DNA of 12,676 nt from Kiritimatiellales bacterium (GCA_021734595.1 JAIPIO010000099.1:1-12676), one strand, 5' to 3'; positions 6,299 through 12,676 are shown, numbered from the stretch's first letter. Notes: generated by a model not told the origin, from the letters alone. Numbers and translations: made by a program.

Positions 6299-7360
6299 AT
6301 GAAAAGCGTATCGACTACCGGCGTTGGTATTTTCCTGTTTCTTTCAATCCTCACCGCCCAGGGGGCGCCCCAGGGGGGCTACACCTTTGACAGCTTGCTG
6401 GAACGTCAGGACAAGGACAAAGACGGCGCCTTGGCAAAGAGCGAATTCAAGGGTCCGCAACAACTGTTCAGCCGCATGGATACCGACCAGGACGGCATCC
6501 TCACCCGCGCCGAGTTCGAGGCGGGCAGGAAGTCCCGCCAGGGCGGGCGCTCCGGACAGAAGCAGCAACCCTCATCCCGCAGTGTCCCGGAGGATGTGAC
6601 GCTTCATCGCGATCTGGAATATGCCGTGGCCGACGGCGAATCCCTCAAACTGGATCTTTATCTACCCAAGGCACCGGACAGGAAACCTCCCCTGATGGTA
6701 TGGATTCACGGCGGCGGCTGGAAAAACGGCGACAAGGCCCAGGTCAACCGGGCGATCCTCCGATTGAGCGAAGCGGGCTACGCGGTCGCCAGCATCAACT
6801 ACCGCCTTGAAGACCTCTATATCCACCCGAAACAGATCCACGACTGCAAAGGTGCCATTCGGTGGTTGCGCACCCATGCCGAGAAATACGGATATGATCC
6901 CGCGCGCATCGCGGTGGGCGGCGGCTCGGCCGGCGGACACCTCGCCCTGCTGCTCGGCCTGAGCAGCGGCGTGGAAGACCTGGAGGGAAGTGTTGGCGGA
7001 AATACCGACAAGGCGGGGTCGGTCCGCGCCATTGTCGACCTGTACGGCCCCAGCGAGCTGAAGGTGTTTTCTGAAAACAGCGCACGGTTCAACGCCGCCC
7101 ACAAATTCAACCCCGAACAACTGCTTCATGCCTCGCCCCTCACCTACCTCACCCCCGACGACCCGCCGGTGCTGATCCTGCAGGGCGACAAGGACAACAC
7201 CGTTCCGCTCGAACAGAGCCAGTTGGTGGACAAACGCTACAAGGCGGCCGGGCTCGTATCCGAGCTGCACGTCATTCCGGGCGCCGGCCATGGCGGAGCG
7301 GTGTTCAGCGATGAAGAACGCTACCAGCTCATCAAAGCCTTCCTCGATAAGCATCTCTAA
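6299..7360 (+). CDS. Secreted EF-hand / alpha-beta hydrolase (BD-FAE-like esterase)
   Basis: A 353-aa protein starting 6 nt after an AAGGAG site. It has a signal peptide (residues 1-22), then two canonical EF-hand calcium loops: Asp38-x-Asp40-x-Asp42-Gly43 to Glu49, and Asp61-x-Asp63-x-Asp65-Gly66 to Glu72. A basic Gln/Ser-rich linker (about 76-96) leads to an alpha/beta hydrolase of the esterase/lipase type, with oxyanion motif HGGGW (137-141), nucleophile Ser210 in GGSAGG, acid Asp297 or Asp299 in GDKDN, and His331 in GAGHGG. It resembles the bifunctional feruloyl/acetyl-xylan esterases (BD-FAE) of PVC and Bacteroidetes polysaccharide degraders. EF-hands point to an extracytoplasmic, calcium-containing setting. 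It probably forms an operon with the upstream CE1-like esterase. Confidence 0.9.
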   Translation: MKSVSTTGVGIFLFLSILTAQGAPQGGYTFDSLLERQDKDKDGALAKSEFKGPQQLFSRMDTDQDGILTRAEFEAGRKSRQGGRSGQKQQPSSRSVPEDVTLHRDLEYAVADGESLKLDLYLPKAPDRKPPLMVWIHGGGWKNGDKAQVNRAILRLSEAGYAVASINYRLEDLYIHPKQIHDCKGAIRWLRTHAEKYGYDPARIAVGGGSAGGHLALLLGLSSGVEDLEGSVGGNTDKAGSVRAIVDLYGPSELKVFSENSARFNAAHKFNPEQLLHASPLTYLTPDDPPVLILQGDKDNTVPLEQSQLVDKRYKAAGLVSELHVIPGAGHGGAVFSDEERYQLIKAFLDKHL

Positions 7361-7400
7361 ATAGTGCGCGCGTTGGGTTTCCTCATGTTGCCGGCTGCGA

Positions 7401-7406
7401 TAGTAT
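7401..7406 (+). promoter_or_regulatory. TAGTAT -10 box 7 nt before the ATG
   Basis: TAGTAT lies 7 nt before the ATG at 7414 and there is no Shine-Dalgarno sequence. The 26 nt ending in the ATG align with the 26 nt ending in the ATG of the PQQ-like gene (1904-1877, minus strand) with 19 identities. No convincing -35 lies at 17 nt, so the call depends on this similarity. A leaderless transcript is implied. Confidence 0.4.
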
Positions 7407-7413
7407 CCGGCGC

Positions 7414-9360
7414 ATGAACATTCAATTTGAAAATGCCATGCGGAATCTTTTCTCCGGCGCGGACGCGCTGGTCGATGCAACCGGGCTGCTCGACGAAACC
7501 GCCGAAGTGCAGTCCTTGGTTGCGGTCTTTATGCTTGCCCTTGCGGGTGATGAAAAAGCGCTGACCCAGCTCCGGGAATCGTCGACCGAAGCAGCCGGTT
7601 TCTTTCGCGACTGCCTTGAAACCATTGAAGGTGAAATCGACGAGGCAAGCAACGTTCCAGCCTTTGGAAAAAGCCTGGAGGCGCTGGCGGAAAATTCCGG
7701 CGACCTAAATTTGCTACGGAAGGTTTTCTTCCCCGAGGGAACCGGACTCCCCGGAACGCGGAATGAGCGTGTAACCGAGCTGCGCCACCGGCGGAAGATC
7801 CGCATCACCGAGTTGAATCCCGATCCGCTGTCCGATCCCGGACGCGAGCTGCTGTTCACCTCCAACGTGCTGCTGACCGTTCCCGCCGCCTCCATCTCCA
7901 TCGACGAGCTGGAATATAGCGACGAGCTCAAGGAACAAATCAAGCAGGCAGCTGCGGAAGAGCAGATCTACTGGTTCGACCACCCCATCCAGATCGGCGT
8001 GAAACCCGAAAGCAACGAAATACTCTACGGCCTGCGCGGGCTCGACGAAGCCATCGAGTTTGAACGTGCGCGCGGCAACATGCCGGGCGAAAAGGCTGCC
8101 TGTGTGCTGTCTGTTTCCGTGACCCACAACGGGCTTCACGGTGTCGCCAGGCAGTATATCGAAACGGAAATCCGCAAGGCGGGCGGGTTCAGGAACCTCG
8201 ATGTGTTCGTTTTCACCGAGGCCGATACCCGGCAACTGATCGAAAAGGTTTTAGTGCCTGCCGCGCAAAAGTTCCAGGGATTGGAACAAAGTTTCCAAGG
8301 ATTGGAAGTCTTCGGTGTCGATGGCGAATACGGCCGGCACTACAGTTTCCTCAAGGCCATCGCCGCACTATGGCACGCGGCAAAGGATTCCGATGTCAAG
8401 GCCACCTTCAAGATTGATCTCGATCAGGTCTTCCCGCAGACCGAACTCGTCGAGCAGTCCGGCGCATCCGCGTTCGAGCATTTCAAAACCCCGCTGTGGG
8501 GCGCGCGCGGAACCGCCGCCGACGGCAGCGAAACCGAGCTAGGCATGATCGCCGGCGCGCTCGTCAACGAGAAGGATATCCACCAAGGCCTCTTCACACC
8601 CGACGTCCCCTTCCCCGAAAACGGTCCGGCTACGCTGGAAGAGAAATTCTTCTACAGCAAAATGCTCATGGCGCTCTCCACCGAAGGCGAGCTGATGACC
8701 CGCTATCGCGAAAGCGGGATCGACGGCAAGACCGAATGCATCCAGCGCATCCACGTGACCGGCGGCACCAACGGCATCCTCGTTGACAGCCTGCTTCGGC
8801 ACCGCCCGTTCACGCCGTCGTTCATCGGCCGCGCCGAAGACCAGTGCTACATCCTCTCCGTACTGATGGAAGCCGGCGAAAAGCTGGCGTACGTCCATGA
8901 AGATGGATTGATCATGCGGCACGACAAGGAGGCCTTCGCCGGCGACGCCATCAAGGCCGCCTCCTTCGGCAACATGATCGGCGACTACATCCGCACCATC
9001 TATTTTTCCGGATACGCCCGTGTGCTCAACGAGGGCGACATCGGCCCCATCAAGGATATCGTCAACCCCTTCACCGGCTGCTTCATCAGCCGCATCCCGG
9101 TGACGATCGTGATGATGCGCTTCTGCATGAAAGCTATTGGATTCTTCCTCGCGGGCGAAGCGGGCAAGGGCTCCGACTTTTTGCTCTCCAGCTACCCGCG
9201 CCTCGCGCGCGCCATGAAGTTTGCCAAAAACGAACTTCAAAGCCAGTACCAGCTTGAGCGCAACGGTTGGAATCTCTTCTACGATACGCTCGGGAAACTT
9301 TCTGCTGAATCGTGTGAAAAAGCGTCCCGCATCGTCGACGACTGCCGTATCTTGGGATAA
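7414..9360 (+). CDS. Large protein with glycosyltransferase-like motifs, function unassigned
   Basis: A 648-aa cytoplasmic-looking protein (no signal peptide or clear membrane helix). It is not confidently assigned. Residues 1-110 look helical and acidic. From about 225 there are beta-alpha elements resembling a GT-A nucleotide-sugar fold: 'ACVLSVSVTHNG' (229-240), 'DVFVFTEAD' (263-271), a Lys-Ile-Asp-Leu-Asp-Gln stretch (333-338) that could be a DxD-type metal site, and Gly-Arg-Ala-Glu-Asp-Gln (472-477), like the catalytic EDQ of some glycosyltransferases. Residues 287-298 are a tandem FQGLE-QS-FQGLE peptide encoded by two copies of the intergenic palindrome, 21 nt apart. The frame is open and codon use looks genuine throughout. 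The start at 7414 has no Shine-Dalgarno sequence. The ModA-like lipoprotein gene begins 10 nt after the stop, so the two are probably cotranscribed. Confidence 0.85.
   Translation: MNIQFENAMRNLFSGADALVDATGLLDETAEVQSLVAVFMLALAGDEKALTQLRESSTEAAGFFRDCLETIEGEIDEASNVPAFGKSLEALAENSGDLNLLRKVFFPEGTGLPGTRNERVTELRHRRKIRITELNPDPLSDPGRELLFTSNVLLTVPAASISIDELEYSDELKEQIKQAAAEEQIYWFDHPIQIGVKPESNEILYGLRGLDEAIEFERARGNMPGEKAACVLSVSVTHNGLHGVARQYIETEIRKAGGFRNLDVFVFTEADTRQLIEKVLVPAAQKFQGLEQSFQGLEVFGVDGEYGRHYSFLKAIAALWHAAKDSDVKATFKIDLDQVFPQTELVEQSGASAFEHFKTPLWGARGTAADGSETELGMIAGALVNEKDIHQGLFTPDVPFPENGPATLEEKFFYSKMLMALSTEGELMTRYRESGIDGKTECIQRIHVTGGTNGILVDSLLRHRPFTPSFIGRAEDQCYILSVLMEAGEKLAYVHEDGLIMRHDKEAFAGDAIKAASFGNMIGDYIRTIYFSGYARVLNEGDIGPIKDIVNPFTGCFISRIPVTIVMMRFCMKAIGFFLAGEAGKGSDFLLSSYPRLARAMKFAKNELQSQYQLERNGWNLFYDTLGKLSAESCEKASRIVDDCRILG
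7655..7669. repeat. Single palindrome of the TTCCAR-N3-TTGGAA family inside coding sequence
   Basis: TTCCAGCCTTTGGAA lies within codons 81-86 of the 648-aa gene, in a different reading frame from the pair at 8272-8307 (it encodes Val-Pro-Ala-Phe-Gly-Lys). Possibly a chance match. Confidence 0.35.
8272..8307. repeat. In-frame palindrome pair (21-bp period) in the 648-aa gene
   Basis: TTCCAGGGATTGGAA (8272-8286) and TTCCAAGGATTGGAA (8293-8307) are 21 bp apart, exactly 7 codons, and read in frame as Phe-Gln-Gly-Leu-Glu twice (residues 287-291 and 294-298). They match the intergenic pair at 3227/3248 in sequence and spacing. Confidence 0.8.
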
Positions 9361-9370
9361 AGGATAAGGG

Positions 9371-10153
9371 ATGAAACCATCGCGTTTATTGATTGCCGTT
9401 GCGCTGGCGCTGACAGGCTGCACGGGTGTTCGACAGGCTGGAACCGCAAACCAACCGCAGACAGATACCATCGTCATAAGGTCGGGCGGGCACGTCCGGC
9501 CTGTACTTGAAACACTGATACCGCTCTTCCAACTCCAAACGGGAATGCAAGTGCGGTATCTCGTCGGCGGTTCCGGTAAAATGCTCGCCGAAGCCATTGA
9601 AAAGCAGGACACCGACGCCTACATTGCGGCGGATCTCAGGCATGTCCACCAGGCCGAGAAGCAAAACTGCGTGGCACAGAAAATACCGTTGATCACGTTG
9701 CGGCCAACCATTGCGGTTCAGCGGGGAAATCCCCGGAATATCGAAGCACTCGCCGACCTTGCGCGCCCCGGCCTACAGGTGTTCACGGAACCCCCGACCG
9801 GCTGCCAACTTGGCGACGCAACCCGGCTGTTGCTGCAACGCCACGACCTGGAAATCCAAGCGCCTACCGTCAGACTGGATGGCCACCCTCCCTCCCTGCG
9901 CACCTTCCCGGCGTTAATAACATCTGGCCGCCTGGATGCCGCCATTGTCTGGGATTCGATGGCGCAACGTCTGCGCGACTGCGTTGATACTGTTTCCATA
10001 CCGGAGAACCGGAATGTGTCGGTTGATATGGTCGGCATTGTTTTCCGCGAATCGCCGAACCCCACGGTTGCCATCCAGTTCCTGAACTTCCTGGCAAATA
10101 AAACTAACCGCCGGGTGTGGCAACATCACGGATTTGAATGCGCCGGAAATTGA
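9371..10153 (+). CDS. ModA-like substrate-binding lipoprotein
   Basis: A 260-aa extracytoplasmic solute-binding protein of the molybdate-binding (ModA) type. Residues 1-17 are a lipoprotein signal ending in Leu-Thr-Gly-Cys, with Cys17 the lipidation site. Family features include a first strand with Ser-Gly-Gly (about 38-40), then GGSGKMLAEAIEKQ (66-79) followed by DAYIAAD, which parallels the SGKL...ADVFIAA region of ModA, and late 'SGRLDAAIVWDS', which parallels the GxADAGIVY strand. The ligand cannot be fixed: molybdate, tungstate or another oxyanion. No permease or ATPase genes of an ABC transporter follow, so it is an orphan here. The ATG at 9371 is preceded by AAAGGATAAGGG and lies 10 nt after the upstream stop, indicating cotranscription with the 648-aa gene. 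Confidence 0.85.
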   Translation: MKPSRLLIAVALALTGCTGVRQAGTANQPQTDTIVIRSGGHVRPVLETLIPLFQLQTGMQVRYLVGGSGKMLAEAIEKQDTDAYIAADLRHVHQAEKQNCVAQKIPLITLRPTIAVQRGNPRNIEALADLARPGLQVFTEPPTGCQLGDATRLLLQRHDLEIQAPTVRLDGHPPSLRTFPALITSGRLDAAIVWDSMAQRLRDCVDTVSIPENRNVSVDMVGIVFRESPNPTVAIQFLNFLANKTNRRVWQHHGFECAGN

Positions 10154-10211
10154 CCGGCGCGACAAAACAGTTAGCAATTGATTCTTACGCTGATTAAAAA
10201 GAGGAATACCG

Positions 10212-10531
10212 ATGGTCAGGATTTTATGAGTACTGCTTGCCGCCCTGCTGAAGGCAAAGGGGGGCGACTACGACTACATCGTCGAACACCTGCTGGCACC
10301 GGAACTGATCAGCGCAATGAAAAATAAACACGGCGCGGAACAATGGCGCGATGAGCTGCAGCAGAAAAAACTCAAGAATCTGCGCTACTACTTTGACTGG
10401 CTAAAGCAGCCCCAGATCAAAACCGAAGGCAACAAGGTTTTCCTCAAGGGCGAGCATGGCTGCTACGCCGCATTCATTAAGATGGCAAGTACCTCCTGCT
10501 CGACTTCGGGCAGAAGATCTCATCGATGTGA
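10212..10531 (+). pseudogene. Broken small gene, possibly an NTF2-like stress/limiting-domain protein
   Basis: From an ATG at 10212 (GAGG 8 nt upstream) the frame reads five codons, then an in-frame TGA at 10227-10229, then about 85 open codons that look genuine (GDYDYIVEHLLAPE, then a Lys/Glu-rich helix, then 'VFLKGEHGCYAAFIKM'). At about 10485 the frame breaks: one missing base restores a natural ending, KYLLLDFGQKISSM, with a stop at 10529-10531. The pattern of helix, 'GDYD', charged helix, beta strands and a final KYLLL-type strand resembles small PVC proteins of about 100-150 aa with an NTF2-like fold; that is an inference. Two independent lesions suggest a decaying gene, although sequencing error could explain one. 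Confidence 0.6.
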
Positions 10532-10557
10532 CTTGCCTGCCCGGGCCTGCATCGACG

Positions 10558-10618
10558 TGGAGGGATGTCCGTCGGCTGACGGATCGCATCCATGGCGACG
10601 GCGAAGCGCCGCCCTCCA
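10558..10618. other. Three-way-junction-like structured element beside the palindrome cluster
   Basis: Outer stem TGGAGGG (10558-10564) with CCCTCCA (10612-10618), 7 bp perfect, encloses TCCGTC-GGCT-GACGGA (10568-10583) and CGGCG-AAG-CGCCG (10599-10611, directly abutting the outer stem). On the plus strand TTTTCC follows, so it could terminate transcription of the broken gene. Its layout resembles the element at 3305-3371. Confidence 0.45.
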
Positions 10619-10620
10619 TT

Positions 10621-10719
10621 TTCCAATGGTTGGAAGAAAATTTCCAAGCATTGGAAAAATCCCGGCACCGGTTTCCAACCTCTGGGAAATGCAAGGGGAA
10701 CACCTTCCAATGATTGGAA
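10621..10719. repeat. Cluster of four phased TTCCAA-N3-TTGGAA palindromes
   Basis: Units are TTCCAATGGTTGGAA (10621-10635), TTCCAAGCATTGGAA (10642-10656), a degenerate 16-nt unit (10673-10688) and TTCCAATGATTGGAA (10705-10719). Centres lie at 10628, 10649, 10680.5 and 10712, i.e. spacings of 21, 31.5 and 31.5 bp, which are two, three and three turns of B-DNA. The centre trinucleotides differ while the arms are kept, as for binding sites of a dimeric protein. The cluster lies between a pseudogene and the 3' end of the isomerase gene. Confidence 0.85.
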
Positions 10720-10729
10720 GATCATCCGG

Positions 10730-10744
10730 CAAGGCGCAGCCTTG
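10730..10744 (-). terminator. Hairpin after the isomerase gene
   Basis: CAAGGC (10730-10735), GCA and GCCTTG (10739-10744) form a perfect 6-bp stem, 10 nt after the minus-strand stop at 10755. There is no T-run on the minus strand. Confidence 0.4.
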
Positions 10745-10754
10745 GCTGCTGAAA

Positions 10755-11789
10755 TCACTTGCCCAACAGATGGTTCATGATCAGCAGATCCAATTCCTCA
10801 TAGTCGCGCTGGGCAATCAGCTGGTCCACCGCGGTCCGGTCGAGACGGCGAACCAGATCGAGCAGCGCCAGGAACACCTCCCGGCTGTTGCTCAGGTGTT
10901 TGGTGGCCATGCCCTCTTTCTGGGTGCGCATGGCTTTGACATCCAGCCCCACCATTTCCCCGCGTTGTCCGTAATCATACTGTTCCAGGATGCGTACCTG
11001 ATTAAAGGCACGGCGCAAATCCACGGAACCAAAACTCTTGTCCTGGTCGAACTTCAGCCCGTTCTGGTCGTTCAGATGCACCGTGTAGAGCCGATCATAG
11101 GCCAAGGCAAAACCCATTTCATCGGAAGGATCCAGGCCCGCAAGAATTGCATGGGCACTTTCAATATTCACACCGACACGGGCGGGATCACTGGTAAGAT
11201 ATCCCAGAGCCATCGCATGACCGGTTGTTGGAATGTAGGCATGATCCATGGGCTCGTTGGGTTTGGGCTCGATGGCAATCCTGATATCAGGATCGTGAGC
11301 CAGCATGTCATTGATGGCCTCGACCAACCGGTCCACGGCCACCTTGCTGTCCTTGGCTTCGCGAATATAGGTGCCTTCGCGCGCCAGCCAGAGCACAATC
11401 AGCTTGGTGCCCAGTACATTGGCAATGTCAATGGACTGTCGACTCCGCTTTTTGGCGTATTCCCGGCAGGCCGGATCATTCGACGTATACCCCCCGTCAA
11501 TGGTGTTCGGTCCTTCCCACAGGCGCGGAGCCACAAATTCCGCCGTGAGGCCTTCGCCATCCAGTATCGCACGTACCTCGCCAGCCTTTTTTTCAATTTC
11601 GGCGGCACTGAGCTGGTCCATATCGGGCACGGCGTCGTCGTCGTGGAACTGCACGCCGTCGAAGCCGAGTTCCTTGTATATCTTCAATTTTTGGGCAAAC
11701 GCAATTGTTCCGCGCACGGTGGGGCCAAACGGGTCACTGCCCTCATGTATATTCCACGGTCCAAACGAAAACAGGTATTTTCCAGCCAT
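10755..11789 (-). CDS. Xylose isomerase family protein (XylA-like, short form)
   Basis: A 344-aa TIM-barrel sugar isomerase of the XylA family, which interconverts aldoses and ketoses (D-xylose and D-xylulose in the type enzyme) with two divalent metals in the cytoplasm. The ATG at 11789 is chosen over 11795 because GGGAG lies 6 nt before it. Recognisable sites against the Streptomyces enzyme: catalytic His49 in FHDDD (48-52), Trp134, Glu174-Pro-Lys176 in IEPKPNEP, Glu210 and His213 (NIESAHAILAGL), Asp248 and Asp250 (KFDQD), Asp283 and the C-terminal MNHLLGK. One metal-1 ligand, the Asp of the 'HIDLNGQNG' motif, is His238 here. The chain is about 40 residues shorter than the type enzyme, so substrate preference may differ. 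It has its own strong promoter and diverges from the UroD-family gene. Confidence 0.9.
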   Translation of the reverse strand: MAGKYLFSFGPWNIHEGSDPFGPTVRGTIAFAQKLKIYKELGFDGVQFHDDDAVPDMDQLSAAEIEKKAGEVRAILDGEGLTAEFVAPRLWEGPNTIDGGYTSNDPACREYAKKRSRQSIDIANVLGTKLIVLWLAREGTYIREAKDSKVAVDRLVEAINDMLAHDPDIRIAIEPKPNEPMDHAYIPTTGHAMALGYLTSDPARVGVNIESAHAILAGLDPSDEMGFALAYDRLYTVHLNDQNGLKFDQDKSFGSVDLRRAFNQVRILEQYDYGQRGEMVGLDVKAMRTQKEGMATKHLSNSREVFLALLDLVRRLDRTAVDQLIAQRDYEELDLLIMNHLLGK

Positions 11790-11825
11790 AATCATCTCCC
11801 TTCCAGAGTGGTTTCATATTGGAAA

Positions 11826-11853
11826 AGTGTATTGGCTGGCGGATTTTTGTCAA
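11826..11853 (-). promoter_or_regulatory. Sigma-70-like promoter of the isomerase gene
   Basis: On the minus strand a consensus TTGACA (11853-11848), a 16-nt spacer and TACACT (11831-11826) give a leader of about 30 nt to the ATG at 11789. The leader holds separated half-sites TTCCAG (11801-11806) and TTGGAA (11819-11824). Confidence 0.6.
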
Positions 11854-11917
11854 GGTTGGGCTGCGCCCGTCAAGCCATGCAGTGGAATTTGCATCTTTAT
11901 GCGCGTGGCTGCCTGTG

Positions 11918-11923
11918 TATAGT
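11918..11923 (+). promoter_or_regulatory. TATAGT -10 box 9 nt before the UroD-family ATG
   Basis: TATAGT is followed after 9 nt by the ATG at 11933, with no Shine-Dalgarno sequence in between. GGCTGC lies upstream, as before the TAGTAT box at 7401. No good -35 is seen. Consistent with a leaderless transcript. Confidence 0.35.
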
Positions 11924-11932
11924 GCTTAAACC

Positions 11933-12676
11933 ATGAACAGCAGAGAAAGATGCCTGGCGACCGTCGCCGGCAAACCAGTGGATCGGGTACCGGTGTTTCC
12001 CTTGCTCATGTTCTTCGCTCAGCAGCGGGCCGGCATCACGTACCGTGAATATGCCACGAATGGCCGCGCGATGGCCGACGCCCAGCTGAATGTCCGGGAC
12101 CGGTTCGGTGTGGATGCCATCACGGTCTGCTCCGACGCTTTCAGAATCAGCGCCGATCTCGGCGCCGAGATGGCCTATCCCGAAGACAAACCGCCGTTCG
12201 CGGTATGCCCGCTGGTTGAGACGGAAGCACAACTGCGCAGGCTGTCCAGGCCCGATCCCCTCAACGCCGGCTCGCGCATGAGAGACCGCATTGACAGTGC
12301 GGAATTCATCGCCCGGGCCGTCGGCAACGATTGCCTGACACTGGGTTGGGTTGACCTGCCGTTTGCGGAAGCCTGCTCCCTCTGCGGGGTTACCGGGTTT
12401 ATGCTGATGATGCTTGATGACGCGCCGCTGGCGCATGCCGTTCTGGAGTTTCTGACAGAGATCGTGATCGATTTCAGCTTGGCCCAGTTCGAGGTGGGAG
12501 TGCCGATGATCGGCGCGGGCGATGCGGCCGCATCACTGATTTCACCAGCCCAGTACCGCGAGTTTGCGCTGCCGTATGAACAGCGGGTCATTGAGAAGAT
12601 TCATGAAGCCGGCGGCCTGGCCAAGCTGCATATCTGCGGCGACACGACGCACATAATCAACGACATGATCTTGTCC
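11933..12676 (+). CDS. Uroporphyrinogen decarboxylase family protein, MtaA/MtbA-like (partial)
   Basis: The frame opens at the ATG at 11933 and stays open for 248 codons to the right edge. The start (ERCLATVAGKPVDRVPVFPL) is typical of UroD-superfamily proteins, followed by 'DRFGVDAITVCSDAF' and a barrel segment ending in His233-Ile-Cys235-Gly-Asp. The His-x-Cys motif belongs to the zinc site of corrinoid-dependent methyltransferases such as MtaA, MtbA and CmuA, and argues for methyl transfer rather than heme synthesis. Full-length members have about 340 residues, so roughly 90 are missing. It is divergent from the isomerase gene across a 143-nt spacer. Methyl-group metabolism from methoxylated compounds is a plausible role, not shown here. 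Confidence 0.85.
   Translation, partial: MNSRERCLATVAGKPVDRVPVFPLLMFFAQQRAGITYREYATNGRAMADAQLNVRDRFGVDAITVCSDAFRISADLGAEMAYPEDKPPFAVCPLVETEAQLRRLSRPDPLNAGSRMRDRIDSAEFIARAVGNDCLTLGWVDLPFAEACSLCGVTGFMLMMLDDAPLAHAVLEFLTEIVIDFSLAQFEVGVPMIGAGDAAASLISPAQYREFALPYEQRVIEKIHEAGGLAKLHICGDTTHIINDMILS

Noticed and set aside
10227..10229. In-frame TGA as selenocysteine
   Set aside because: It sits at codon 6 of a region with no redox motif, and the gene has a second lesion downstream; a nonsense mutation is simpler.
10621..10719. CRISPR array
   Set aside because: Units are short palindromes with variable centres and no unique spacers of regular CRISPR length, and no cas genes are present.
10317..11936. 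Plus-strand open frame of 539 codons
   Set aside because: It joins the broken small gene, the palindrome cluster and the antisense of the isomerase gene; only the first part is real coding sequence.
11897..12436. Minus-strand open frame of 179 codons
   Set aside because: It is antisense to the UroD-family gene, whose plus-strand frame has a recognisable start and zinc motif.

Overview
The window suggests an anaerobic, polysaccharide-degrading PVC-superphylum bacterium, most like Kiritimatiellota of the Pontiella type. This is inferred from gene content (a Cys-type sulfatase with a Tat signal, secreted esterases, a PQQ-type beta-propeller protein, a UroD/MtaA-like methyltransferase) and from GC-rich genes separated by repeat-rich intergenic DNA. 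No rRNA, tRNA, CRISPR array or transposase was seen.

Layout. 1-122 (minus) is the start of a protein resembling the N-terminus of bifunctional fucokinase/GDP-fucose pyrophosphorylase. A strong hairpin (183-228) separates it from a secreted PQQ-like beta-propeller protein (242-1879, minus). Then comes a visibly AT-rich island (about 2080-2960) with two small membrane proteins on the minus strand and sequences resembling integron attC arms. A gene-free, GC-rich block packed with hairpins follows (2959-3477). Next is a minus-strand sulfatase (3478-4902), divergent from two consecutive plus-strand secreted esterases: a CE1/Fes-like enzyme (5115-6236) and an EF-hand plus BD-FAE-like alpha/beta hydrolase (6299-7360). 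An unassigned 648-aa protein with glycosyltransferase-like motifs (7414-9360) and a ModA-like binding lipoprotein (9371-10153) follow, only 10 nt apart. A broken small gene (10212-10531) and a second structured, repeat-rich spacer precede a minus-strand xylose-isomerase-family gene (10755-11789). Divergent from it, a UroD-family gene (11933 on) runs off the right edge.

The genes fit a saprophytic carbohydrate lifestyle. Sulfatase and esterases would strip sulfate and acyl groups from sulfated, esterified polysaccharides, and sugar isomerase and fucose-salvage functions would handle the released monosaccharides. The operons are short.

The most striking non-coding signal is a family of about 15-bp palindromes (TTCCAR-N3-TTGGAA). 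They recur in several intergenic spacers and in frame inside the 648-aa gene. Their centres lie 21 bp apart in three loci and 31.5 bp apart twice more, i.e. two or three helical turns. A second signal is a class of genes without Shine-Dalgarno sequences, whose TATAGT-like -10 box sits 7-9 nt before the ATG, suggesting leaderless transcription. Two three-way-junction-like structured elements lie beside the palindrome clusters.
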